The notes beneath the pieces were generated by a model. The model was not told where the DNA came from, did not search any database, and saw nothing but the letters and a program-made list of their open reading frames with translations. From Ancylobacter sp. SL191 (lineage in GTDB: Bacteria > Pseudomonadota > Alphaproteobacteria > Rhizobiales > Xanthobacteraceae), in NCBI RefSeq assembly GCF_026625645.1, contig NZ_CP113056.1, positions 1,423,501 through 1,487,500 of the forward strand: a DNA stretch of 64,000 nt. The letters are read 5' to 3'. Shown in pieces: positions 1-9,000 of the stretch. Made by a program: the position numbers and the translations under genes. Each line of letters opens with the position of its first letter. Position 1 is the first letter of the stretch.

Positions 1-849
1 TACCGGGCGAAGTTCCCCGCCATCGAGACGCTGGCCAAGGTGGCGAGCTCGGCCGGCGCGCTCTCGGTCGAGCAGGTGGTGGCGGCGCGCCCGGACCTCG
101 CCGTGTTCTCGCTCGGCTCCCAGCCGAGCGAGGAAGAGCGCGCCCGCATCGAGGCGGCCGGCATCCCGGTGGTGGTGATCGACTTCTTCACCCACCCGCT
201 GACCAATACCGAGCCGAGCCTGCGCCTGCTCGGTGCCGCCACCGGCGCCTCCGAGAAGGCCGAGGCGTTCCTGGCCTATCGCCGCGCCCATCTCGACGCG
301 GTGACCAGCAAGCTGGCCAATCTTCCCCCCGCCGAGCGCCCGCGCGTCTTCCTGGAGCCGCACGCGGCGATGACGGCGGATTGCTGCAACTCGCCCGGCC
401 GCGGCAATGTCGGCGAGATCATCGACCTGGTGGGTGGCGCCAATATCGGCGCGGCGGTCATTCCCCGCGCCTTCGGCAAGCTCAACCTCGAATATGTCAT
501 CGCCCAGGATCCGCAGGTCTATATCGCCACCGGCGGCAGCCATATGGAAGGCACGGGTGGGCTGCTGATCGGGCCGGAATATACCGTCGAGCGCGCCCGT
601 GAGACGCTGGCCCGCGTCATTGCCCGACCGGGCTTCGCGGGGCTGGCGGCGGTGCGCGACAAGCGCGTCTATGGCCTGTCGCACCAGATGCTCAATTCCG
701 CGCTCGACCTGTTCGCGGTCGAGATCCTCGCCAAATGGATCCATCCCGAACGCTTCCGCGACCTCGATGTCGACGCCACCGTCGCCGAGGTCAACCAACG
801 CTTCCTCGCCGTACCGATCGACGGTCCGAACTGGATTTCGCTCGACTGA
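1..849 (+). CDS. Iron-siderophore ABC transporter periplasmic binding protein (5' partial)
   Basis: The frame is open from base 1, so the N-terminus and signal peptide lie outside the window. About 283 codons are visible. The fragment carries the class III binding-protein (TroA/FepB fold) pattern: an early FPAIETLAKV segment, a VVAARPDLAVFS strand, a bilobal middle with IIDLVGGANIG, and a C-terminal region containing VRDKRVYGLSHQ. Family members bind ferric siderophores in the periplasm and deliver them to FecCD-type permeases. The siderophore synthesis genes that follow on the same strand, and the permease and ATPase at 10708-12584, support ferric catecholate as cargo. Exact ligand specificity is inference. 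Confidence 0.85.
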   Translation, partial: YRAKFPAIETLAKVASSAGALSVEQVVAARPDLAVFSLGSQPSEEERARIEAAGIPVVVIDFFTHPLTNTEPSLRLLGAATGASEKAEAFLAYRRAHLDAVTSKLANLPPAERPRVFLEPHAAMTADCCNSPGRGNVGEIIDLVGGANIGAAVIPRAFGKLNLEYVIAQDPQVYIATGGSHMEGTGGLLIGPEYTVERARETLARVIARPGFAGLAAVRDKRVYGLSHQMLNSALDLFAVEILAKWIHPERFRDLDVDATVAEVNQRFLAVPIDGPNWISLD

Positions 850-920
850 GCGTCCCCCACCCGCGCCGCTCGCCGGGAGCGTCGCGCGCCGCCAACGACA
901 TCTCTCAACGGAGTAACGCC

Positions 921-2141
921 ATGCCTACCGACGCGACGCCCTCCCGGTCCCTGGCCCCCCGCGCGCGCTTCCTGCGCACCGCCCTCGTCTCCGCCACCGC
1001 GCTGGTGGCCCTGGCCGGCACGGCGCTCGCGGACCCGGAATTCGTCAAGCAGGTGAAGCCCGGCCAGGGCCTCTACGAGATCGTGTTCGGCGCCTCGACC
1101 AATCGCGTCTATGTCGCCGCCGCCGGCACGCGCGGCGCCACCGAGACCAGCGTTCTGGCGCTCGATCCGGCGACGCTGGAGACCCGCGAGACCATCCCCA
1201 CCGGCGATGACCCGATGTTCGGGCTCGGCATCAACACCAAGACCAAGACGCTCTATGGCACGCAGACCCGCGACGGCTCGGTCGGCGTGATCGACCTCGC
1301 CACCGGCAAGGTCGTCGCCAAGCTCGCCAAGGGCGAGAAGGCGCATGTGCGCGAGGTCGCGGTCGACGAGGCCAATAACCGCGCCTATGTCACCGTGCTG
1401 GGCATGCGCGACACGCCGAGCGCCGTGTGGATCATTGACGGCGCCACCAACAAGATCGTCGACAGCATTGACGGCCTCACCGGCGGCATTGCCGGCATCG
1501 CACTGGATGCCAAGAACAACCGCCTGTTCCTCTCGGCCCTGCAGGCCAACGAGGTCGTGGTGGTCGATCTCGCCAGCAAGAAGGTGACGAACCGCTTCCC
1601 CACCGGCGGCGAGGGCGCGATCAACCTTGTTTATGACGCCAGCGGCGACCAGCTCTTCGTCGCCAATCAGGGTTCGGGCGAAGTCACCGTGCTCGACGCC
1701 AAGGACGGCAAGCTCATCAAGGAGATTGCGACCGGCGGCGGCGCGCTGAGCGTGGCGCTCGATGCCAAGCGCAGTATCCTCTATGTCGCCAACCGCACCG
1801 GCGGTTTCGTCAGCCTGATCGACACCAAGACGCTCGACCCCATCGCCAATGTCGTCACCGGCTCCATGCCGCAGACCATCACGGTCGATGCCGAGAGCGG
1901 CAATGTCTATGTGTCGAACAAGGTGAAGAGCGTGCCGCGTCCGCGCCCGCCCGAGGGCGCCGCCGCGCCGGCAGGCGCTCCCCCGGCGGGTGCGACGCCG
2001 GTTGCCGCCGCGCCGGCCGGTGCTCCCCCGGCAGGCGCTCCGGCTGGTGCGCCGCCCGCGGGTGGTCCCGGCGGCGAGCGTGGCCGTCCGGTGCCGATGG
2101 TCGATCCCTTCGGCGACACCGTCACCCTCATCAAGCCCTGA
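921..2141 (+). CDS. Secreted YncE-like beta-propeller protein with Ala/Pro/Gly tail
   Basis: This is a 406-residue protein. The ATG at 921 follows GGAG at about 910-913 and opens a signal peptide with an Arg-containing n-region, a hydrophobic core and an ALA|DPE cleavage site near residue 37. Residues about 40-335 form repeated YVTN/YncE-type blades (motifs such as GVIDLATGKVV, VVVVDLASKKV, VTVLDAKDGKL, LYVANRTGG), consistent with a seven-bladed propeller. Residues about 345-390 are a low-complexity Ala/Pro/Gly tail built from APAGAPPAG-like units. It lies between the binding protein and the isochorismate synthase on the same strand, 71 bp after the former. E. coli YncE is a Fur-responsive periplasmic propeller beside a TonB receptor gene. 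A role in siderophore handling here is inferred from position only. Confidence 0.85.
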   Translation: MPTDATPSRSLAPRARFLRTALVSATALVALAGTALADPEFVKQVKPGQGLYEIVFGASTNRVYVAAAGTRGATETSVLALDPATLETRETIPTGDDPMFGLGINTKTKTLYGTQTRDGSVGVIDLATGKVVAKLAKGEKAHVREVAVDEANNRAYVTVLGMRDTPSAVWIIDGATNKIVDSIDGLTGGIAGIALDAKNNRLFLSALQANEVVVVDLASKKVTNRFPTGGEGAINLVYDASGDQLFVANQGSGEVTVLDAKDGKLIKEIATGGGALSVALDAKRSILYVANRTGGFVSLIDTKTLDPIANVVTGSMPQTITVDAESGNVYVSNKVKSVPRPRPPEGAAAPAGAPPAGATPVAAAPAGAPPAGAPAGAPPAGGPGGERGRPVPMVDPFGDTVTLIKP

Positions 2142-2157
2142 GCGGCGCCCACCTCGC

Positions 2158-3435
2158 ATGGATGGACCGTCAATGGGTCTGCCGATGAATGCCCGTCTTA
2201 CCGATGCCGCGCGGCCTGAGCGCGCGGCATCCACGCCCCGCGCGGCGGCGATGTCTGCCCCGGCCCTGCCCTTCGTGCTGGCAGGCCGGGAGGGCACGCT
2301 GATCGGGCAGGGCTGCCTTGGGCGGCTGGAGGCAGGCCCGGCGCCGGTCGAGGCGCGGGTGCGCGCCTATTTCGCCGCGCGGCCGGAAGGTCCGCGCCTG
2401 CTGGTCGGCGCGCTGCCCTATGACATGGACGCGCCGGCCCATCTGTTGCAGCCGGCGGAACTCACGCGCCAGAGCGGCCGCCCGGAGCTGTCCGGGCTGC
2501 TGCCACGCCCCAGCGGCCCGCGCCCGCTGGCCCCGGCCGGGGCCCCGCAGTGGCGGGTCATGGCCGAGCCGACGCTGCCCGCCTATCGCGCGGCGGTGGC
2601 GGCCGCGCTCGACGCGATGGCGCGCGGCCAGAAGGATGCGAGCGGCGATGGGCTGCGCAAGATCGTGCTGTCGCGCAGCCTGCGGCTTGCCGCCGACCGC
2701 CCGATCGACGCCGGGGCGCTGCTTCAGGCGCTCGCCCGCGATGAAAGCGTCACCACCTTCTGCGTGCCGCTGGCCGGTACGGAGGAGGGTGGCGTGTTTA
2801 TCGGCGCGACGCCGGAACTGCTGATTGCCAAGACCGGCGCGGCCATTCTCTCCCATCCGCTCGCCGGCTCGGCCCGCCGCCATGCCGATGCGGCCGCCGA
2901 CCGCGCGGCGGCTGAGGCGCTGGCGGTCTCCGAGAAGGACGGACGCGAGCACCGCGCCGTCGTCGAGGCGATCCTCGACCAGCTCGCGCCCTATTGCGTG
3001 GAGCTTGGCACGCCCGAGGGCACGCAGGTCACCTCCACCGCCACCATGTGGCACCTCGGCACGCGCATCGTCGGCAAGCTGCGCGATCCCGCCATGTCGA
3101 GCCTCGAACTCGCCGCGCGGCTGCACCCCACCCCGGCCGTCTGCGGCGCGCCGCGCGCGGTGGCGGCCCGCGCCATTCCGGGGCTCGAGGGCTATGACCG
3201 GGGCTTTTATGCCGGCGCGGTCGGCTGGTGTGACGAGGCCGGGGACGGCGCCTGGCATGTCGCCATTCGCTGCGCGCGCATTGCCGGCGGCGAAGCCCGG
3301 CTTTATGCCGGGGCCGGAATCGTGCCGGGCTCCGATCCGGTCGCCGAGGGGGAGGAGACTTCCGCCAAATTCGCCGCGCTGCTGCAGGCTTTCGGCATCG
3401 ACGAGGATGGCCGCCCGCTGGACGCGGGCGCGTAA
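2158..3435 (+). CDS. entC: Isochorismate synthase
   Basis: This is a chorismate-binding enzyme of about 425 residues that isomerises chorismate to isochorismate, the first committed step to 2,3-dihydroxybenzoate (DHB). Diagnostic segments are KIVLSRSL, FIGATPELLI, HPLAGSARR, EHRAVVEAI, the WHLGTRI strand, LHPTPAVCGAPR and FYAGAVGW, in the order seen in EntC/DhbC. Length is slightly above E. coli EntC because of an N-terminal extension. The start is uncertain: ATGs at 2158, 2173 and 2185 are all in frame with no strong ribosome-binding site. It starts 16 bp after the propeller gene and is followed 21 bp later by the DHB-AMP ligase, so it is probably part of one siderophore operon. Confidence 0.93.
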   Translation: MDGPSMGLPMNARLTDAARPERAASTPRAAAMSAPALPFVLAGREGTLIGQGCLGRLEAGPAPVEARVRAYFAARPEGPRLLVGALPYDMDAPAHLLQPAELTRQSGRPELSGLLPRPSGPRPLAPAGAPQWRVMAEPTLPAYRAAVAAALDAMARGQKDASGDGLRKIVLSRSLRLAADRPIDAGALLQALARDESVTTFCVPLAGTEEGGVFIGATPELLIAKTGAAILSHPLAGSARRHADAAADRAAAEALAVSEKDGREHRAVVEAILDQLAPYCVELGTPEGTQVTSTATMWHLGTRIVGKLRDPAMSSLELAARLHPTPAVCGAPRAVAARAIPGLEGYDRGFYAGAVGWCDEAGDGAWHVAIRCARIAGGEARLYAGAGIVPGSDPVAEGEETSAKFAALLQAFGIDEDGRPLDAGA

Positions 3436-3456
3436 GGGCGTTTGGGAGAGGTTTGC

Positions 3457-5085
3457 GTGATCCCGCTTCGACAGGTCTGGCCGCCGGAATTTGCCGCGCG
3501 CTACCGCGCCGCCGGCTATTGGCGCGGGGAAACCTTCACCTCCTTCCTGCGCCAGCGCGCGCAGGAGATGCCCGCGCACATCGCCGTGGTCGGCGGCGAT
3601 CAGCGCTGGAGCTTCGCCGAGCTGGAAGGCCGCGCCGAACGCATCGCCCGTGGCCTGCTGGCCCTCGGGTTTCAGCCCGGCGACCGGGTGGTGGTGCAGA
3701 TCCCCAACATCCCGGAATTCCTGTCGGTGGTGTTCGGCCTGTTCCGCGCCCGGCTGGTCCCGGTCTATGCGCTGCCGGCCCATCGCCATGTCGAGATCAG
3801 CCATTTCGCCCGCACGGCCGAGGCGCGCGGCTACATCGTCGCCGCCAGCCATGACGGCTTCGACTACCGCGCATTGGCCGCGCAGGTCGTCGCCGAGGTG
3901 CCGGCGGTGGAGCATGTCGTGGTGGTCGGCGAGGGCGGAGAGTTCGCCTCGCTCGCCACGCTGCCCTCCGGCGAAGGCGTCGTGCTCCCCGAGGATGCCG
4001 ACCCCTCGGAGGTCGCCTTCCTGCAGATTTCCGGTGGCTCGACCGGGCTCTCCAAGCTCATCCCGCGTACCCATGACGACTACATCTATTCGTTCCGGGC
4101 GAGCGCCGAGATCTGTCGCCTGACGCCCGACAGCGTCTATCTCGCCGCGCTCCCCGTCGCGCATAATTTCCCCATGAGCTCGCCCGGCGTGTTCGGTGCG
4201 CTCCATGCGGGATCGCGCGTCGTGCTCGCGCCCTCGCCGAGCCCGGGGGTCGCCTTCCCGCTGATCGCGCGCGAGCGGGTGACCATCACCGGTCTCGTGC
4301 CGCCGCTCGCTTTGCTCTGGCTGCAGGCGGCGCCGGGGACGGCGCATGACCTGTCGTCCCTGGAGGTGCTGCAGGTCGGCGGGGCGAAGTTCCTGCCGGA
4401 ATCGGCCCGCCGCGTGCGCCCGGTGCTCGGCTGCACGCTGCAGCAGGTGTTCGGCATGGCCGAGGGACTGGTGAACTACACCCGCCTCGACGACCCCGAC
4501 GAGATCATCACCGAGACGCAGGGCCGGCCGATCAGCGACGCCGACGAGGTGCTGATCCTCGACGATGCCGGCCATCCCGTGCCCGAGGGCGAGGCCGGCA
4601 ATTTGCTCACGCGCGGGCCCTATACGATCCGCGCCTACCACAACAACGACGGAGCGAATGCCCGCGCCTTCACACCCGACGGCTATTACCGCACCGGCGA
4701 TGTGGTCAAGCGCACCCCCGAGGGCTATCTCGTGGTGCAGGGCCGCGCCAGCGACCACATCAACCGCGCCGGCGAGAAGATCTCCGCCGAGGAGATCGAG
4801 GACCATCTGCTCGGCCACCCCAGCGTGTTCGACGCGGCGGTGGTGTCGCTGCCGGATGATTTCCTCGGCGAGCGCTCCTGCGCCTTCATCATCGCCTCCG
4901 GCGAGAAGCCCAAGGCCGCCGCGCTGAAGGCGTGGATGCGCACGCGCGGCCTCGCCGACTTCAAGGTGCCGGACCAGATCGTGTTCGTTGATGCCTTCGA
5001 GACCACGGCGGTCGGCAAGGTCTCGCGCAAGGAGCTGCGCGCGAATCTCCGCCGCCGCTTCCTCGAACAGGAGGCCGCCCGATGA
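3457..5085 (+). CDS. entE: 2,3-dihydroxybenzoate-AMP ligase
   Basis: This 542-residue stand-alone aryl adenylating enzyme matches EntE in length. It activates DHB as the acyl-adenylate and loads it onto the aryl carrier protein. The phosphate-binding loop is the EntE-type [18 protein letters not shown]. Further signals are [41 protein letters not shown] and the C-terminal lysine in [10 protein letters not shown]. The GTG at 3457 is chosen because GGGAGAGG lies 5-12 bases upstream; an in-frame TTG at 3442 would leave it without such a site. Its stop codon overlaps the next gene's start (ATGA), implying translational coupling. Confidence 0.95.
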   Translation: MIPLRQVWPPEFAARYRAAGYWRGETFTSFLRQRAQEMPAHIAVVGGDQRWSFAELEGRAERIARGLLALGFQPGDRVVVQIPNIPEFLSVVFGLFRARLVPVYALPAHRHVEISHFARTAEARGYIVAASHDGFDYRALAAQVVAEVPAVEHVVVVGEGGEFASLATLPSGEGVVLPEDADPSEVAFLQISGGSTGLSKLIPRTHDDYIYSFRASAEICRLTPDSVYLAALPVAHNFPMSSPGVFGALHAGSRVVLAPSPSPGVAFPLIARERVTITGLVPPLALLWLQAAPGTAHDLSSLEVLQVGGAKFLPESARRVRPVLGCTLQQVFGMAEGLVNYTRLDDPDEIITETQGRPISDADEVLILDDAGHPVPEGEAGNLLTRGPYTIRAYHNNDGANARAFTPDGYYRTGDVVKRTPEGYLVVQGRASDHINRAGEKISAEEIEDHLLGHPSVFDAAVVSLPDDFLGERSCAFIIASGEKPKAAALKAWMRTRGLADFKVPDQIVFVDAFETTAVGKVSRKELRANLRRRFLEQEAAR

Positions 5086-5726
5086 GCGTCAAACCCGGTC
5101 TGCCGACGATTCCCCCCTACGACCTGCCGCGCCGCGAGGAGCTGCCCACCCCGCGCGGGCCATGGAAGCTGGAGCCGGGCCGCGCCGCGCTGCTGATCCA
5201 CGACATGCAGAACTATTTCCTGCGCGTCTTCGCCGCCGATGCCTCCCCGCTCGTGCCGGTCATCGCCCATATCGCCGCACTGGCGGATGCGGCGCGCCGC
5301 GCCGGCGTGCCGGTGTTCTACACCGCGCAGGAGGGCAATCAGGACCGCCGCGACCGCGGGCTTCAGGCTGATCTCTGGGGCCCCGGCATGAGCGCGGCGC
5401 CCGAGCACCAGCCCATCCATCCCGCGCTGACGCCCCAGCCGGGCGACTTCGTGCTGGTGAAGCACCGCTACAGCGCCTTCCAGCGCTCGAATCTGGAGAC
5501 GCTTATGCGGGCGCGTGGGCGCGACCAGCTGATCATCTGCGGCGTCTACGCCCATATCGGCTGCACCCTCACCGCCGCCGACGCCTTCATGCGCGATATC
5601 GAGCCCTTCCTGGTGGCCGACGCGCTCGCCGATTTCTCCCGTGCCAAGCACGACCTCGCCCTCGCCTATGCGGCGGATGTGTGCGCGGTGCCGCTGATGA
5701 GCGCGGACGTCCTGGAGGTTCTGTGA
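5082..5726 (+). CDS. entB: Isochorismatase (stand-alone)
   Basis: This 214-residue cysteine-hydrolase-fold enzyme converts isochorismate to 2,3-dihydro-2,3-DHB plus pyruvate. The catalytic Asp is in LIHDMQNYF (about residue 41). Other signature segments are [17 protein letters not shown] with the catalytic Lys, and [17 protein letters not shown]. It corresponds to the N-terminal two thirds of E. coli EntB and ends where EntB continues into its carrier domain; here that domain is a separate gene that begins on the last base of this one (TGATG). It overlaps entE by 4 bases. Confidence 0.94.
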   Translation: MSVKPGLPTIPPYDLPRREELPTPRGPWKLEPGRAALLIHDMQNYFLRVFAADASPLVPVIAHIAALADAARRAGVPVFYTAQEGNQDRRDRGLQADLWGPGMSAAPEHQPIHPALTPQPGDFVLVKHRYSAFQRSNLETLMRARGRDQLIICGVYAHIGCTLTAADAFMRDIEPFLVADALADFSRAKHDLALAYAADVCAVPLMSADVLEVL

Positions 5727-6010
5727 TGGCCATCGAGCCCGGCGACATCCGCCGCATCGTCACCCCGGCCGCCCCGATCACCCGCGAGCGGATGCGCGCC
5801 GACATAGCCCGCATGCTGCATGAAGACCCGGACGAGATCGGCGGCGATGACAGCCTGATGGATCTCGGCCTCGATTCCATGCGCGCGATGAATCTCGTGC
5901 TGGCCTGGAGCGAGGGCGGGCTGGAGCTGGAATTTTCCGATTTCGCCGAGACGCCGACGCTCAACGGCTGGTGGGCGCTCGTCAGCGCGAAACAGGCTGC
6001 GCGGGCCTGA
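5726..6010 (+). CDS. Aryl carrier protein for DHB
   Basis: This is a 94-residue acyl/aryl carrier protein. The phosphopantetheine attachment site is the Ser of LGLDSMRAM near residue 50, preceded by the DDSLMDLGLDS helix-capping pattern. The segment LNGWWALV near the C-terminus resembles the equivalent part of EntB's ArCP, which contacts EntE and EntF. It would be charged with DHB by the upstream ligase and serve as donor to the NRPS condensation domain. It overlaps the isochorismatase stop by one base and is followed 2 bp later by the NRPS. It is small and easily missed, but motif and position make it convincing. Confidence 0.92.
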   Translation: MAIEPGDIRRIVTPAAPITRERMRADIARMLHEDPDEIGGDDSLMDLGLDSMRAMNLVLAWSEGGLELEFSDFAETPTLNGWWALVSAKQAARA

Positions 6011-6012
6011 AC

Positions 6013-9000
6013 ATGAACGCGGGGGCATCGGGGGAAAGTTTTCCGCTTGCCGAGGCGCAGGCGGGGCTGTGGTACGCGCAGCGGCTCGACCCTGCCAATC
6101 CGCTGTTCAATACCGGCCAGTACATCGAGCTGACCGGCCCGCTCGACCGCCCCGCCTTTGAGGGCTCGCTGGCGCAGGCGGTTATCGAGGCGGATGCGCT
6201 CGCTTTGGCGCTGATCGACGATCCCACCGGCCCGCGCCAGCGTGTCGACCCCGCCCGCCGCCCGGGGCTGGAGGTGATCGACCTTTCCGCCGCGCCCGAT
6301 CCGCTCGCCGCGGCGCAGGCCGACATCGCACGCGACATGGCGACCGCGGTGGACCCGGTGCGCGACAGGCTCGCCGCCGAGCGGCTGTTCGTGCTCGGTC
6401 CTGACCGGCACATCTGGCAGCAGCGCGTCCACCATCTCGCCATTGACGGCTATGGCATGATCCTGCTCACCCAGCGCGTGGCGGAGCTCTACAACGCCGC
6501 CCGCTCCGGCAACACGCCGGGCACTCCCCCGCCCCCCGTACGCGTGGCGCTGGAGGAAGACGCCGCCTACCGCGCCTCGGACAAGCGCGCGGCGGATGCC
6601 GCCTATTGGCAGTCCCTGTTTGCCGACCGGCCGGAAGTGGCGAGCCTCGCGCCGGGCACGCCGATCAGCGCCTTCACCTTTCACCGCCATGCGGTGGAGA
6701 TCGACCGCACCGCCTTCGCCCGGCTGCGGGCGCTGGGCGACAGCGTGAACGTTCCCTGGCCCGATGTCGTCACCGCGCTCGCCGCCGCCTATGTGCAGCG
6801 CCATACGGCGACGCCCGAGGTGGTGGTCGGGGTGCCCTTCATGGCGCGCATGGGCAGCGCGGCCGCCCGCGTGCCGGCCATGCTGATGAATGTGCTGCCG
6901 CTGCGCGTCGCCGTCCCCGCCGGCGCACCCTTGCCGGATTATCTCGCCAGCGTCGCGAAAAACCTCACCCGCGCCCGCCGCCACGGGCGTTACCGCAGCG
7001 AGCAGCTGCGCCGCGACCTCAAGCTCATTGGCGGCCAGCGGCGCCTGCACGGCCCGCTGATCAACCTGCTGCCTTTCGACGAGAAGCCGCGCTTTGCCGG
7101 GCTGGAGAGCCGGCTGGAGGTGCTGAGCACCGGGCCGGTGGAGGACATCACCTTCACCTTCCGCCTGCACGGCACGGATGGGCTGCGGCTCGAGGTCGAT
7201 GCCAACCCGGCGCTTTACGACGCCGCTGAGGTCGCCGCCCATGCCGCGCGCCTCGCGCAGTTCATTGCTGCCGCCAGCGCCGCCGACACGCTTGAGGCAG
7301 TGCCGACGGCGACGCCCGAGGAAGCCCATTGGGCGCTGGTGACGCTGAACGCGACCGATCATCCCGTGCCCGACACCACGCTCGCCGCGCTGATCGAGGC
7401 GCGGATGCGGGAGACGCCCGACGCGCCGGCGCTGCGCTTCGAGGGTCAGACGCTGGATTACGCGACGCTCGACGCCCGCTCGCGCGCACTGGCCGAGGCG
7501 TTGGCCGCTCGCGGCATCGGCCGTGAAGACATTGTCGTGGTGGCGCTGCCGCGTTCACTGGAACTGGTGATCGCGCTCATCGCCATCATCCGGGCGGGCG
7601 CGGCCTATCTGCCGGTGGATCTCGCCCAGCCGGATGCGCGGCTCGCCCGCATCCTCGCCTCCGCCTCCCCGAAGCTCGTGCTGGCCGGCGAAAGCGATGC
7701 GCCGCGCTTTGCCGGCGTTCCCGTGCTCACGCCCGCCGCCTGGCCGCGCGAGCCTGCCGGCAACTCGCTGGCGGGCCCCAAGCCGGGTGACGCGGCCTAT
7801 GTGATCTACACCTCCGGCTCGACCGGCGAGCCGAAGGGCGTCGTCATTGGGCACCGCGCCATCGTCAACCGGCTGGAATGGATGCGGGCGCATTATGCGT
7901 TCACGCCCGCCGACATCATCCTGCAAAAGACCCCGGCGACCTTCGACGTGTCGGTGTGGGAGTTCTTCCTGCCCTTCCTCACCGGCTGCCTGCTGGTCGT
8001 CGCCCCGCCCGAGGCGCATCGCGATCCCGTCGCGCTGGCCCGCCTCATCCGCGCCGAGGCCATCACCACCGCGCATTTCGTGCCCTCCATGCTCGCCGCC
8101 TTCCTCGCTGAGCCCAGCGCGCAGGGGCTGAGCCTTGCCCGCGTGTTCTGCTCCGGCGAGGAACTGCCGGCGGATCTGCGCGACCGCTTCCACCGCACGC
8201 TGGCGGCCGAGCTGCACAATCTCTACGGGCCGACGGAAGCCGCGGTGGATGTGAGCTACTGGCCGGCCGCGCGCGACGACCGCTCGCTCCCCGTGCCCAT
8301 CGGCTTTCCGGTGTGGAACACGCGGCTTTATGTGCTGGACGAGCAGGGCCGCCCGCAGCCGCCGGGGGTGGCGGGTCATCTCTATCTCGGGGGGGTGCAG
8401 CTCGCGCGCGGCTATCTCGGCCGGGCGGACCTCACCGCCGAGCGCTTTGTCGCTGACCCTCACTTGCCGGGCGAGCGCATCTACGCGACGGGCGATCTCG
8501 CCCTTCTGCGCCCGGATGGCGCGGTGGTCTATCTCGGTCGCTCGGACCACCAGATCAAGATACGCGGCCTGCGCATCGAGCTTGGCGAGGTCGAGGCGGC
8601 GGTGATGGCCTCCGGCCTTGTTCGGCAGGCCGGCATCGTCGCGCGCGAGGACCGCGGCACCAAGCGCATCGTCGCCTATGTCGTGCCCGAGCCCGGTGCG
8701 GACCTCGCTCTGCTCAAGGCGCGCGTGGCCGCCAAGGTGCCGGACTATATGGTGCCCGCCGCCTTCGTGCCGCTCGACGCGCTGCCGGTGAACGCCAATG
8801 GCAAGCTGGATCGGGGTGCGCTGCCCGCTCCCGATTTCGCGGGGACCGGCCAGCGCGCGCCGGAAACGCCGACCGAGCAGCGGCTCGCCGCCCTGTTCGC
8901 CGACCAGCTTCAGCTCGCCACGCCCATCGCGGCGGAAGATGATTTCTTCACGCTGGGCGGGGATTCGCTGGCCGCCGTCGCGCTGCTGCTCCGGGTGCGC

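Noticed and set aside
669..2297. Long open frame of 542 codons on the minus strand
   Set aside because: It is antisense to the propeller and binding-protein genes, has no recognisable domain, and is Arg/Gly/His-rich as expected from high-GC antisense shadows.
2170..4818. 882-codon open frame on the minus strand
   Set aside because: It lies opposite entC and entE, whose motifs are unambiguous. Its composition is low-complexity with no conserved motif.
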